Assembly: GCF_016908195.1 (NCBI RefSeq)
Contig: NZ_JAFBDK010000004.1
Coordinates: forward strand, 183,359-247,358
DNA length: 64,000 bases
Source: Jeotgalibacillus terrae
GTDB lineage: Bacteria; Bacillota; Bacilli; Bacillales; Jeotgalibacillaceae
Reading direction: 5' to 3'
Shown here: positions 23,983 to 32,583 of the stretch, in pieces
How positions within the stretch are numbered: position 1 is the stretch's first letter
Layout of the letters: the number at the start of each line of letters is the position of its first letter
The notes under the pieces: model-generated
Told to the model about the DNA's origin: nothing
Seen by the model: only the letters and a program-made list of their open reading frames with translations
Databases searched by the model: none
Translations under genes and position numbers: made by a program

Positions 23983-25952
23983 TCGGTAAGAGAATTAATG
24001 GCAGATATAAAGTGATCAAAACAATTGGCAGTGGCGGAATGGCAAATGTCTATCTTGCAAGAGATATGATTCTTGACAGGGATGTAGCTGTAAAAGTGCT
24101 GCGGATGGACTTTGTCAGCGAAAGTAATATGCTGAAGCGGTTTCAGCGTGAAGCCCAGTCTGCAACAAGTCTCGCTCACCCGAATATTGTCAGTATGTAT
24201 GACGTGGGTGATGAAGACGATTCTTACTATCTTGTAATGGAGTACGTTGAAGGCATGACGCTTAAGCAATATATCAGGGAACATTCACCACTGGACCTTG
24301 AAGATGCTGTAGATATTATGCTTCAACTGACATCAGCGATTGCACATGCCCATTATAACGGCATCATTCATAGAGATATAAAACCGCAGAACATTTTAAT
24401 TGATGAACAGGGTAATATTAAAATTACCGACTTTGGTATTGCCATGGCATTAAGTGCTACAGCGATCACTCAGACCAATTCAGTAATGGGAACCGTTCAC
24501 TACCTGTCACCAGAACAGGCGAGAGGCGGAACGGCATCCAAAAAATCTGATATTTACTCTCTCGGAATTGTGATGTATGAACTGATAACAGGTACACTTC
24601 CTTATGAGGGAGAGACACCAATTTCTATAGCATTGAAGCATCTTCAGAGCGATCTGCCGAGACCATCAGAAGTCGTGGAGGACCTCCCGCAAAGTATTGA
24701 AAATGTGATTCTAAAAGCTGCAGCTAAAGATCCGCATTACCGCTACTTGAGCGCAGATGAGATGGCTGATGATCTAAAAACGTCGCTTAACCCTGAAAGA
24801 TCGGGTGAGCCAGTTTTTGCACCTGCCCCTGACCTTGAAGCAACAAGAGCGATACCAATTATTAAAGACCGCATGAATATCCCGGCCTCTGAAGACACAA
24901 AAATTCATGAGCCCGAAAACAAAAAAGGACCTGTTGAGCCGAAGAAAAAGAAAAGAAAAAAATGGCCATGGATTACTGCACTTGTTCTGCTTTTGTTGAT
25001 CAGCGGCGGTGTGATGGCTGCAATGGGCGTATTTGGCCCTTCTCAGGTACAGGTTCCGGATGTAACAGGTGAAAATGTCAATGATGCTGAAGATATCATG
25101 ACTGAAGCAGGCTTAACAGTGGGTGATATCATATACGAACCTAATGAGGATATTGAAGAAGATATCGTCATCAGGACGTCACCAAAAGCAACAAGATCAC
25201 TCGATGAAGGTGAACCTGTCAACCTGACTGTCAGCAGCGGCAAAGAAACGATTGAAGTGGATGGATATGTGGGAAGAAACTTTAACAGCAGTGAAGACTT
25301 AATCCGTGAAGCCGGATTTCGTGGTATAGATCCGGAAGAAAGATTTGATGATGCTGCAGAAGGCACGATTCTCGAACAGGACCCTGAAGAGGGAGAAGAA
25401 GTGGTTCCTGGAGATACGGTTATGAGGCTGATCATCAGCAAAGGCCCCGAGCAGGCTGAGATTCCTGATCTGACGGGTTTCAGTGCAGAAGACATTGCCG
25501 CTTATGAAGAAAGCAGCGGTATGACTGTTTCTGTTACAAGAGAAGAATATTCAAACGATCACGCTGCCGGTAGTGTGATCTCACAGAATCCTGAAGCGGG
25601 CACAATGATGGAACCCGGCAGTAATATCAATGTGGTGACATCCCTTGGCGCGCCGCCATTACCTGTTAACAATGTGGTCATTCCTGTCACAATTGAATAC
25701 CTTGAGGCAGAAGATCAGGAGCCACCTGAAGAAGGCGAGGAACCTCCAGAATTGCCTGAGCAGATCATTACAATCTACATCGATGATAAAAATAATAGTA
25801 TTGAAGAACCTTTTGAAGAATTTACAATTACAGAAGATACAGAACGCAATATCCGATTAACGATTGAACAGGGTAGCAGCGGATCATACCGCATTGAAAG
25901 AGACGGAGAAGTTTACCTTGAGGATACAATCACATATCAGGAAAATGATTAA
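23979..25952 (+). CDS. prkC: Serine/threonine protein kinase PrkC with PASTA repeats
   Basis: The 657-residue membrane kinase has a cytoplasmic Hanks-type domain (about 1-270: GSGGMANVYLA, HRDIKPQNIL near 131, DFGIA), a charged linker, a transmembrane helix at about 329-350 and three extracellular PASTA repeats (about 355-560). In B. subtilis it senses muropeptides, promotes spore germination and affects the cell wall. The extracellular part is strongly acidic, with a Glu/Pro-rich linker (EEGEEPPELPEQ) before a C-terminal beta-rich domain. Coupled to prpC and followed 12 bases later by rsgA, a known type of PrkC substrate. Confidence 0.96.
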   Translation: MIGKRINGRYKVIKTIGSGGMANVYLARDMILDRDVAVKVLRMDFVSESNMLKRFQREAQSATSLAHPNIVSMYDVGDEDDSYYLVMEYVEGMTLKQYIREHSPLDLEDAVDIMLQLTSAIAHAHYNGIIHRDIKPQNILIDEQGNIKITDFGIAMALSATAITQTNSVMGTVHYLSPEQARGGTASKKSDIYSLGIVMYELITGTLPYEGETPISIALKHLQSDLPRPSEVVEDLPQSIENVILKAAAKDPHYRYLSADEMADDLKTSLNPERSGEPVFAPAPDLEATRAIPIIKDRMNIPASEDTKIHEPENKKGPVEPKKKKRKKWPWITALVLLLLISGGVMAAMGVFGPSQVQVPDVTGENVNDAEDIMTEAGLTVGDIIYEPNEDIEEDIVIRTSPKATRSLDEGEPVNLTVSSGKETIEVDGYVGRNFNSSEDLIREAGFRGIDPEERFDDAAEGTILEQDPEEGEEVVPGDTVMRLIISKGPEQAEIPDLTGFSAEDIAAYEESSGMTVSVTREEYSNDHAAGSVISQNPEAGTMMEPGSNINVVTSLGAPPLPVNNVVIPVTIEYLEAEDQEPPEEGEEPPELPEQIITIYIDDKNNSIEEPFEEFTITEDTERNIRLTIEQGSSGSYRIERDGEVYLEDTITYQEND

Positions 25953-25964
25953 AGGAGCGAGTAA

Positions 25965-26846
25965 ATGCCAGAAGGAAAAATCATGAAAGCCCTGAGCGGT
26001 TTTTATTATGTGAACGACCAGGGTTCAGTCATCCAGTGCAGAGGACGGGGAATATTCCGTAAAAATAAAATCACACCATTAGTCGGCGATTATGTTGAAT
26101 ATCAGGCAGATAACGATCAGGAAGGCTATATTCTTGATATTCATGAAAGAAAAAACGAACTTGTGAGACCGCCTATCGCGAATGTAGATCAGGCTGTACT
26201 TGTCTTTTCTGCAGTTGAGCCGGAATTCAGCACATCACTGCTGGACAGATTTCTCGTGCTGGTAGAAAGCCATCAGATCAGACCTGTGATTTGTATTTCA
26301 AAAATTGACTTGTTAGATGATACCAAGCAAAAAAAAATAGAGCAGTTTGCTGATGATTACAGGAAAATAGGCTATGAAGTCGTTTTAACTTCAGCAAAAT
26401 GGGAAGAAAGCATAACGCATTTAAAGCCGGTTTTAGATGAGTATGTCACAGTATTCGCAGGTCAATCAGGTGTAGGGAAATCCTCGATTCTAAACGCACT
26501 CAGACCAGATCTTGAATTAAAGACAGACGAAATTTCAAGTTCGCTCGGCAGAGGCAAGCATACAACACGTCACGTAGAACTGCTGGAGATCGGTAACGGT
26601 TTTGTAGCAGATACGCCGGGCTTCAGTGCACTTGAATTTGCTACACTCGAGCTTGAAGATCTCGCGGGATGTTTTCCGGAAATGGTGGAAGCGTCTGAAC
26701 GCTGTAAATTCCGGGGATGTCTTCATATGAATGAACCTAAATGTGCAGTGAAATCAGCTGTTGAAACAGATGAAATTAAATTATACCGTTATGAACACTA
26801 CCAGCAGTTTTATGAAGAAATCAAATCAAGAAAGCCGAGGTATTAG
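25965..26846 (+). CDS. rsgA: Ribosome small-subunit biogenesis GTPase RsgA (CpgA)
   Basis: The 293-residue circularly permuted GTPase has an N-terminal OB-fold, the G4 motif SKIDL before G1 GQSGVGKSS (about 166-174), and DTPGF as G3. A C-terminal zinc site, CKFRGCLHMNEPKC, is also present. It acts in late 30S maturation; the B. subtilis homolog CpgA is phosphorylated by PrkC, consistent with the adjacency. GGAGCGAG precedes the ATG. Confidence 0.96.
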   Translation: MPEGKIMKALSGFYYVNDQGSVIQCRGRGIFRKNKITPLVGDYVEYQADNDQEGYILDIHERKNELVRPPIANVDQAVLVFSAVEPEFSTSLLDRFLVLVESHQIRPVICISKIDLLDDTKQKKIEQFADDYRKIGYEVVLTSAKWEESITHLKPVLDEYVTVFAGQSGVGKSSILNALRPDLELKTDEISSSLGRGKHTTRHVELLEIGNGFVADTPGFSALEFATLELEDLAGCFPEMVEASERCKFRGCLHMNEPKCAVKSAVETDEIKLYRYEHYQQFYEEIKSRKPRY

Positions 26847-26849
26847 ATT

Positions 26850-27503
26850 ATGGTTAAAATTGCTCCATCGATATTATCAGCCGACTTTTCAAAGCTTGGC
26901 GATGAAGTCAGGGAAGTGGAAAAAGCAGGTGCTGATTATATCCATATCGATGTAATGGATGGTGTGTTTGTGCCGAACATCACAATGGGTCCACTAGTGG
27001 TAGAAGCAGTCAGACCTGTTACATCACTTACTCTTGACGTACATTTAATGATCGAACAGCCGGAAAGGTATGTAGAAGCATTCGCCAAAGCAGGAGCTGA
27101 TATAATCTCTGTGCACGCTGAAGCTACAAAACACTTGCACAGAACGGTTCAAATGATTAAATCGTCCGGTGTAAAAGCAGGGATTGTGCTCAATCCCCAC
27201 ACACCTGTTGAAGCAATCAGACACGTCTTAAGTGAAGCAGACCTCGTGCTTGTTATGACGGTGAATCCGGGATTCGGGGGACAGTCATTTATAAAAGAGA
27301 CAGTTACAAAGATTAAAGAATTGAACGAAATCCGGGCACATGAACATTACAATTATGAGATTGAAGTAGATGGCGGCGTAACAGACGAAACCATTTCACT
27401 TTGTACAAGTGCAGGTGCTGACGTTGCAGTAGCCGGTTCATTTGTATTTGGCAAAGCAGACCGCGAAGCAGCAATTAAGGCACTAACTGCCGCAGTAAAA
27501 TAA
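26850..27503 (+). CDS. rpe: Ribulose-phosphate 3-epimerase
   Basis: The 217-residue TIM-barrel enzyme interconverts ribulose 5-phosphate and xylulose 5-phosphate in the pentose phosphate pathway. Metal and catalytic residues are visible in [26 protein letters not shown] and EVDGGV. The start is 3 bases after the rsgA stop with GAGG upstream, so the two are probably one transcript. Confidence 0.96.
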   Translation: MVKIAPSILSADFSKLGDEVREVEKAGADYIHIDVMDGVFVPNITMGPLVVEAVRPVTSLTLDVHLMIEQPERYVEAFAKAGADIISVHAEATKHLHRTVQMIKSSGVKAGIVLNPHTPVEAIRHVLSEADLVLVMTVNPGFGGQSFIKETVTKIKELNEIRAHEHYNYEIEVDGGVTDETISLCTSAGADVAVAGSFVFGKADREAAIKALTAAVK

Positions 27504-27553
27504 TAAATCACATTACTGAGTCAAACGTTCAAAATGGATTCAGTGAATAAAGC

Positions 27554-27583
27554 CGAGGCTGAGACGTATTTGTCACAGCCTCG
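27554..27583 (+). terminator. Hairpin after rpe (probable terminator)
   Basis: CGAGGCTG (27554-27561) pairs perfectly with CAGCCTCG (27576-27583), with further partial pairing of GAC and GTC inside. The tail is TGCTATTTATT rather than a clean T run, so termination may be partial, leaving thiN and spoVM linked. Confidence 0.55.
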
Positions 27584-27631
27584 TGCTATTTATTAACTAT
27601 ATTTTTATTATGTAAACTAAGAGGTGGTTTA

Positions 27632-28267
27632 ATGATTATTCTTGTAGGGGGAGGTCCGATTGATCCGGAGTGGTTCCAGTCGCTTCCTGAAGATGGTCAA
27701 TGGGTTGGGGTAGACAGGGGGACAGTGTTTTTGCTCGAGTATGGTCTTCGAGTGGACCATGCATTTGGGGATTTTGATTCTGTAACCGCGGTTGAGAAAA
27801 AAATGATTCTGCAAAAAGTCAGCACTGTTCACGAAGAACCGCCTGAAAAAGACGCTACAGATATGGAACTTGCGCTGCAGTGGGCGCTAAGTCAGAACGA
27901 AGAGATCAAAATGATTGGCGTTACAGGAGGGAGACTGGATCATTTCTTTGGCAATATACAGCTTTTGCTCTCTGATCATGCACTTAATCATGCCTATCCG
28001 GTCAGTATAGAAGATGAAAAAAATAAAGTCACCTGCCACCTGCCGGGTAACACGACAGTTGAAAAAGATGTTCATTATCCTTATTTGTCCTTTATCCCTT
28101 TCACACATCAGGTTAAAGGTCTTACACTCTCAGGCGTAAAGTATCCGCTGTCTAACCACGAAATATCATATGGAATGACGCTGACACTCAGTAATGAGAT
28201 ACTTGATAACTTTGCTTCTATTTCATTTAGTGAAGGCATATTAATGATGATAAGAAGCAGAGATTAG
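27632..28267 (+). CDS. thiN: Thiamine pyrophosphokinase
   Basis: The 211-residue enzyme transfers pyrophosphate from ATP to thiamine. Family motifs are present: VDRGTVFLL, HAFGDFDSV (metal-binding aspartates), EKDATDMELAL and GVTGGRLDHFFGNI. The ATG follows AGAGGTGG. It precedes spoVM, as in B. subtilis (yloS). Confidence 0.94.
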   Translation: MIILVGGGPIDPEWFQSLPEDGQWVGVDRGTVFLLEYGLRVDHAFGDFDSVTAVEKKMILQKVSTVHEEPPEKDATDMELALQWALSQNEEIKMIGVTGGRLDHFFGNIQLLLSDHALNHAYPVSIEDEKNKVTCHLPGNTTVEKDVHYPYLSFIPFTHQVKGLTLSGVKYPLSNHEISYGMTLTLSNEILDNFASISFSEGILMMIRSRD

Positions 28268-28282
28268 CAAGGAGGGAGTCAT

Positions 28283-28369
28283 ATGCGCTTCTATTCGATT
28301 AAATTGCCGAGAATGCTTGGAGGAATGGTAAGAGGGGTTTTAAGCCTGTTCAGAAGGAGAACTGCTTAG
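28283..28369 (+). CDS. spoVM: Stage V sporulation protein SpoVM
   Basis: This tiny gene encodes 28 residues beginning MRFYSIKLPRMLGG and ending in a basic tail, FRRRTA. It aligns directly with the 26-residue B. subtilis SpoVM, keeping the Lys-Leu-Pro turn (Pro9) and the two glycines. SpoVM is an amphipathic helix that recognises the convex forespore membrane and anchors the coat ATPase SpoIVA. AAGGAGGG lies just upstream of the ATG, and the position between thiN and rpmB is the same as in B. subtilis. No sporulation sigma promoter was convincing in the 15-base gap, so transcription probably comes from within or before thiN. Confidence 0.93.
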   Translation: MRFYSIKLPRMLGGMVRGVLSLFRRRTA

Positions 28370-28383
28370 AATAGATCAAAAAA

Positions 28384-28417
28384 GGCTTGAAGATCATCAT
28401 GATCTTCAAGCCTTTTT
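28384..28417 (+). terminator. Bidirectional terminator between spoVM and rpmB
   Basis: GGCTTGAAGATCATC pairs with its complement through GATCTTCAAGCC (28384-28412), with A-run before and T-run after. It lies between the convergent spoVM and rpmB and can serve both strands. Confidence 0.92.
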
Positions 28418-28428
28418 ACGTTATTTTA

Positions 28429-28617
28429 TTACACGCGTTCTACTTTGCCTGATTTCAGAGCACGAGCAGAAACCCAAACACGCTTAGGCTTACCATCAAC
28501 AAGAATACGAACTTTTTGAAGGTTTGCGCCCCATGTACGCTTGTTAGCGTTCATTGCGTGGGAACGAGCGTTACCAGAACGTGTTTTACGACCTGTTACA
28601 ACACATTGTTTTGCCAT
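28429..28617 (-). CDS. rpmB: 50S ribosomal protein L28
   Basis: The 62-residue basic protein begins [16 protein letters not shown], the usual L28 N-terminus with a single Cys rather than a zinc ribbon. It binds 23S rRNA in the large subunit. It is transcribed against its neighbours, as in B. subtilis. GGAGGGG precedes the start on the minus strand, and a promoter is visible upstream. Confidence 0.96.
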   Translation of the reverse strand: MAKQCVVTGRKTRSGNARSHAMNANKRTWGANLQKVRILVDGKPKRVWVSARALKSGKVERV

Positions 28618-28689
28618 TCTATTCCCCTCCTAACAAATGAAGCTGAAAACATTGTTTCAATCTTTCACTTAGTCAATCACACTTTAACT

Positions 28690-28718
28690 AATTTATCACA
28701 AGGATCGTCATTATGCAA
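28690..28718 (-). promoter_or_regulatory. Promoter of rpmB
   Basis: Read on the minus strand, TTGCAT (28718-28713), a 17-bp spacer and TAAATT (28695-28690) form a sigma-A promoter about 75 bases upstream of the rpmB start. The leader in between has no obvious hairpin. Confidence 0.6.
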
Positions 28719-28853
28719 TAAAAATAAAAATATCTATCAAGTTTTTTTGCTTTACAGGCTGAGAATGGCGATTCATGCTGTTTATCTTTCATTCACAGCT
28801 GTAGTATAGTAAAATATCTGTAGCCAAAACAGTATTAAAAGGGGGATCACTAC

Positions 28854-29216
28854 ATGTCGATTGAATTAAATACCAAATATGGTCAGATCGATATATCTAA
28901 TGACGTCATTGCAATGGTAGCCGGTGGAGCTGCGATTGAATGTTACGGAATTGTCGGGATGGCGTCTAAGCATCAGGTCAGAGACGGTCTCACCGATATA
29001 TTAAGACGTGAAAATTTTACCCGCGGCGTGATTGTACGTCAGGATGGCGATAAAGTATCAATTGATATGTATATAATTGTGGGATATGGAACGAAAATTT
29101 CAGAAGTTGCTCACAACGTTCAGTCATCAGTGAAATACACACTTGATAAAACTGTTGGGCTTTCAGTAGAAGCAGTCAATATTTTTGTTCAGGGAGTCAG
29201 GGTGACGAACCTGTGA
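28854..29216 (+). CDS. Asp23/Gls24 family protein (YloU)
   Basis: The 120-residue protein matches the Asp23/Gls24 family: an alpha-beta fold with the pattern GQIDISNDVIAMVAGGAAIECYGIVGM at the start and VNIFVQGVRV at the end. Family members are often envelope-stress proteins; the function of YloU is not established. GGGGG precedes the ATG. It is next to fakA, an association conserved in Firmicutes. Confidence 0.9.
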   Translation: MSIELNTKYGQIDISNDVIAMVAGGAAIECYGIVGMASKHQVRDGLTDILRRENFTRGVIVRQDGDKVSIDMYIIVGYGTKISEVAHNVQSSVKYTLDKTVGLSVEAVNIFVQGVRVTNL

Positions 29217-29231
29217 TAGGAGGAAAGTTTT

Positions 29232-30905
29232 GTGATTAGAAAAGAGATAGACGGCCATACGTTTGCCGCAATGGTACTTCAGGGGGCAGCCAGCCTGTCA
29301 AATCATGCAGATACAGTAGATGCACTGAACGTTTTTCCTGTACCGGATGGTGATACAGGAACAAATATGAATCTTTCAATGACTTCAGGGTCTAAGGAAG
29401 TCAAAAACAACACAGGAGATCATTTAGGAAAAGTGTCAACAGCACTGTCTAAAGGTCTGCTTATGGGAGCACGAGGAAATTCAGGTGTTATTTTATCCCA
29501 GCTTTTCAGAGGCTTTGGGAAATCGGTGGAATCAAAAGCAGTATTGAATGCGAAAGAATTCGCAGAAGCACTTGACGCGGGTGTAGTCTCAGCATATAAA
29601 GCAGTGATGAAGCCTGTTGAAGGCACCATATTGACAGTTGCAAAAGATGCAGCAAGAAAAGCAGTTGAAGCTGCTGAGACAGAAGAAGATTTGACTAATC
29701 TGATGCAAATTATCCTTGATGAAGCAAAAGCTTCCTTAAAACGTACACCTGATCTGTTGCCTGTTTTAAAAGAAGTAGGTGTTGTGGACAGCGGCGGACA
29801 GGGACTTGTTCATGTTTACGAAGGTTTCCTTGCAGAACTGAAAGGTGAAAAGATTTCTGATGCTCCTTCAACTCCATCAATGGATGAACTCGTTAACGCA
29901 GAGCACCATATCGGCGTACAGGGCTTTATGAACACAGAAGATATCGAATTCGGCTACTGTACAGAATTCATGGTGAAGTTTGAAGAAAAGAAGCTTTCAG
30001 AAAAACCTTATGATGAAATGAAATTTCGTGAGGACCTAAGTGAACTGGGTGATTCTCTGCTGGTAATTTCAGATGACGAAGTGGCTAAAGTACATATTCA
30101 TACTGAAGAGCCTGGGAAAGCACTTTCGCAGGGACAGTTGTATGGCAGCCTGATTAACCTGAAAATCGAAAATATGCGTGAGCAGCATACTGGTATCGTC
30201 GGAGAAGGACACCGTGCTGCTGAAAAAACTGAGAAACCTGCTGAAAAACAGCCATATGCTATTATTACAGTTGCAATGGGTGAGGGGATCTCTGAGCTGT
30301 TTAAGAGTATTGGTGCAACCGGCGTGATCGAGGGCGGACAGACAATGAATCCAAGTACTGAAGATATTGTTAAAGCCATCGAAGAATCCAATGCAGAACG
30401 TGTCATTATTTTGCCAAACAATAAAAACATCATTATGGCAGCCGAGCAGGCTGCAGAAGTTGTCGAAATGGAAGCAGTTGTGATTCCGACAAAAACAGTG
30501 CCACAGGGTATGTCATCCATTCTGGCATTCAATCCATCTGCTGAACTTGATGAAAACGCTGAAACAATGACAGATGCGCTTAAGTACGTAAAAACCGGAC
30601 AGGTAACATTTGCAGTCCGTGATACGTCAATTGACGGCGTGACAATTAAAAAGGACGATCATATGGGTATTGCAGAGAGCAAAATCGTTACATCCGGGAA
30701 CAGCCGGTTTGAGACAGTAAAGGAATTGCTTGAGCATATGATTGATGATGAATCAGAGATTGTAACGGTGCTTTACGGTGAAGATTCACCTGAAGAGGAA
30801 GTTTCTGAAATTGAAGCGTTTATCGAATCATCATACCCTGACGTTGAAGTAGAAGTTCATAATGGCAAACAGCCATTATATTCATATATTCTTTCTGTAG
30901 AGTAA
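29232..30905 (+). CDS. fakA: Fatty acid kinase FakA (YloV)
   Basis: The 557-residue protein has an N-terminal Dak2/DhaL ATP-binding domain (about 1-200, with NVFPVPDGDTGTNM carrying the Mg-binding aspartates and ARGNSGVILSQ), a middle domain and a C-terminal domain. FakA phosphorylates fatty acids bound to FakB, so that exogenous or recycled fatty acids can enter phospholipid synthesis through PlsX/PlsY. No fakB (DegV) gene is nearby. The start is GTG 29232, with GGAGG 8 bases before it. PlsX, its metabolic partner, is encoded about 4.6 kb downstream. Confidence 0.93.
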   Translation: MIRKEIDGHTFAAMVLQGAASLSNHADTVDALNVFPVPDGDTGTNMNLSMTSGSKEVKNNTGDHLGKVSTALSKGLLMGARGNSGVILSQLFRGFGKSVESKAVLNAKEFAEALDAGVVSAYKAVMKPVEGTILTVAKDAARKAVEAAETEEDLTNLMQIILDEAKASLKRTPDLLPVLKEVGVVDSGGQGLVHVYEGFLAELKGEKISDAPSTPSMDELVNAEHHIGVQGFMNTEDIEFGYCTEFMVKFEEKKLSEKPYDEMKFREDLSELGDSLLVISDDEVAKVHIHTEEPGKALSQGQLYGSLINLKIENMREQHTGIVGEGHRAAEKTEKPAEKQPYAIITVAMGEGISELFKSIGATGVIEGGQTMNPSTEDIVKAIEESNAERVIILPNNKNIIMAAEQAAEVVEMEAVVIPTKTVPQGMSSILAFNPSAELDENAETMTDALKYVKTGQVTFAVRDTSIDGVTIKKDDHMGIAESKIVTSGNSRFETVKELLEHMIDDESEIVTVLYGEDSPEEEVSEIEAFIESSYPDVEVEVHNGKQPLYSYILSVE

Positions 30906-30930
30906 GTTGAAAATTAAGGGAAAACGAGAG

Positions 30931-30963
30931 AAAATAGAAGGGCGGGGCCCTTCTATTTTTTTG
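30931..30963 (+). terminator. Terminator after fakA
   Basis: AAAATAGAAGGGC and GCCCTTCTATTTTT form a perfect stem around a GGG loop, followed by T. It separates yloU-fakA from sdaAB. Confidence 0.93.
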
Positions 30964-30998
30964 AAGTGCCATCAAGTTGAATGAAAGAGGGGGCAGCT

Positions 30999-31661
30999 AT
31001 GAAATATAAAAGCGTTTTTGATATTATTGGTCCAGTGATGATTGGACCGTCATCTTCACATACAGCAGGTGCAGCAAGAATCGGCAAAATGGCCAGAGAG
31101 CTTTTTGGCAGAGAACCTGAATGGGCAAACATCTCATTTTACGGATCGTTTGCCAAGACATATAAAGGGCATGGAACCGATGTTGCCATTATCGGTGGAC
31201 TCATGGATTTTGAAACGGATGATGTCCGGATTATCGAAGCAAAGCAAATTGCTAAAGAAAAAGGAATCCGTATTAAGATTCGTGAGGAAGAATCCCTGAC
31301 AGACCATCCTAATACTGCAAGAATCAGACTTGGAGATAAAGATGGTGACATTGAGCTTGTTGGTATTTCAATCGGCGGCGGAAAAATTGAAATTATCGAA
31401 TTGAATGGTTTTGAATTAAGCCTGACCGGTCATCATCCGGCAATACTTGTCGTCCATGAAGACCGCTTCGGAGCGGTTGCAGCTGTCTCAACAGTGCTTG
31501 CAAAACATAAAATGAATATCGGTAAAATGGATGTCTCTAGACAGGACGTCGGTAAAATGGCACTCATGACAATAGAAGTGGACCAGAATGTAGAAGATGC
31601 GTTGTTACAAGAATTAAAGGCGCTGCCGGAAGTAACGCAGGTTACAAAAATCACTGATTAA
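30999..31661 (+). CDS. sdaAB: L-serine dehydratase, beta subunit
   Basis: The 220-residue subunit contains the family blocks GPVMIGPSSSHTAGAAR and FYGSFAKTYKGHGTD and ends in an ACT-like domain. With SdaAA it forms the iron-sulfur enzyme that turns serine into pyruvate and ammonia. The start is ATG 30999 after AGAGGGGG; this gives the B. subtilis length, whereas the upstream in-frame ATG at 30981 does not improve the match. Confidence 0.95.
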   Translation: MKYKSVFDIIGPVMIGPSSSHTAGAARIGKMARELFGREPEWANISFYGSFAKTYKGHGTDVAIIGGLMDFETDDVRIIEAKQIAKEKGIRIKIREEESLTDHPNTARIRLGDKDGDIELVGISIGGGKIEIIELNGFELSLTGHHPAILVVHEDRFGAVAAVSTVLAKHKMNIGKMDVSRQDVGKMALMTIEVDQNVEDALLQELKALPEVTQVTKITD

Positions 31662-31695
31662 AAAAGTGATAGCGCTTACAAACAGGAGGGTTACT

Positions 31696-32583
31696 ATGTT
31701 TAGAAATGTTGCAGAGCTTGTAGAGCTTGCTGAAACGAATAATAAAAAAATCTCAGATATTATGATTGAACAGGAAATGGAAGTGCGTAATAAAACACGT
31801 GAAGAAGTATTTGACACGATGGAAAGGAACCTGACTGTTATGGAAGAAGCAGTTGAAAGAGGACTGCAGGGAGTGAAGTCCCACTCAGGATTGACAGGCG
31901 GAGATGCAGTGCTCATCCAGAAGTATATTGAAAGTGGCAAGTCACTTTCCGGAACCCTTTTGCTGGATGCTGTCAGTAAAGCAGTTGCCACCAATGAAGT
32001 AAATGCAGCCATGGGTACAATCTGTGCAACCCCGACAGCAGGTTCAGCAGGCGTCGTGCCAGGTACACTGTTTGCGGTTCAGAATAAGCTGAATCCGACA
32101 AGGGAAGAAAAAATCAGATTTCTGTTTACTTCAGGTGCTTTTGGATTTGTTGTTGCTAACAATGCATCTATCTCAGGTGCGGCAGGCGGATGTCAGGCAG
32201 AGGTAGGATCAGCAGCAGGTATGGCTGCAGCTGCTATTACTGAAATGGCTGGCGGGACTCCTTCGCAGAGTGCTGAAGCCATGGCCATTACGCTAAAAAA
32301 CATGCTCGGACTTGTCTGTGATCCTGTTGCAGGTTTGGTGGAAGTGCCTTGCGTTAAGAGAAACGCTATGGGTGCAGCGAATGCTATGGTAGCTGCTGAT
32401 ATGGCGCTTGCAGGTGTAACAAGCAGAATTCCGTGTGATGAAGTCATAGATGCGATGTATAAAATCGGCCAGACAATGCCTGTGGCCTTACGTGAAACAG
32501 CCCAGGGCGGCTTGGCAGCTACACCAACCGGCCGGGAGCTGGAGGCGAAAATTTTTGGATTCTCTCTTAATAAAAAATCCTGA
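31696..32583 (+). CDS. sdaAA: L-serine dehydratase, alpha subunit
   Basis: The 295-residue catalytic subunit has the cysteines expected to ligate the [4Fe-4S] cluster in GTICATPTAGSAGVVPGT, GGCQAEVGSA and LVCDPVAGLVEVPCVKRNAMG. ATG 31696 follows AGGAGG. Its last 29 bases overlap the proposed recG start. Confidence 0.95.
   Translation: MFRNVAELVELAETNNKKISDIMIEQEMEVRNKTREEVFDTMERNLTVMEEAVERGLQGVKSHSGLTGGDAVLIQKYIESGKSLSGTLLLDAVSKAVATNEVNAAMGTICATPTAGSAGVVPGTLFAVQNKLNPTREEKIRFLFTSGAFGFVVANNASISGAAGGCQAEVGSAAGMAAAAITEMAGGTPSQSAEAMAITLKNMLGLVCDPVAGLVEVPCVKRNAMGAANAMVAADMALAGVTSRIPCDEVIDAMYKIGQTMPVALRETAQGGLAATPTGRELEAKIFGFSLNKKS

Noticed and set aside
25043..25495. A 150-codon open frame on the minus strand within prkC
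   Set aside because: It lies wholly opposite the PASTA repeats, has a Ser-rich composition typical of reversed Glu/Asp codons, no ribosome-binding site and no family likeness.
28516..28809. A 97-codon plus-strand frame over rpmB and its promoter
   Set aside because: It is antisense to the L28 gene, lacks a ribosome-binding site and is Cys-rich in a way typical of a chance frame.
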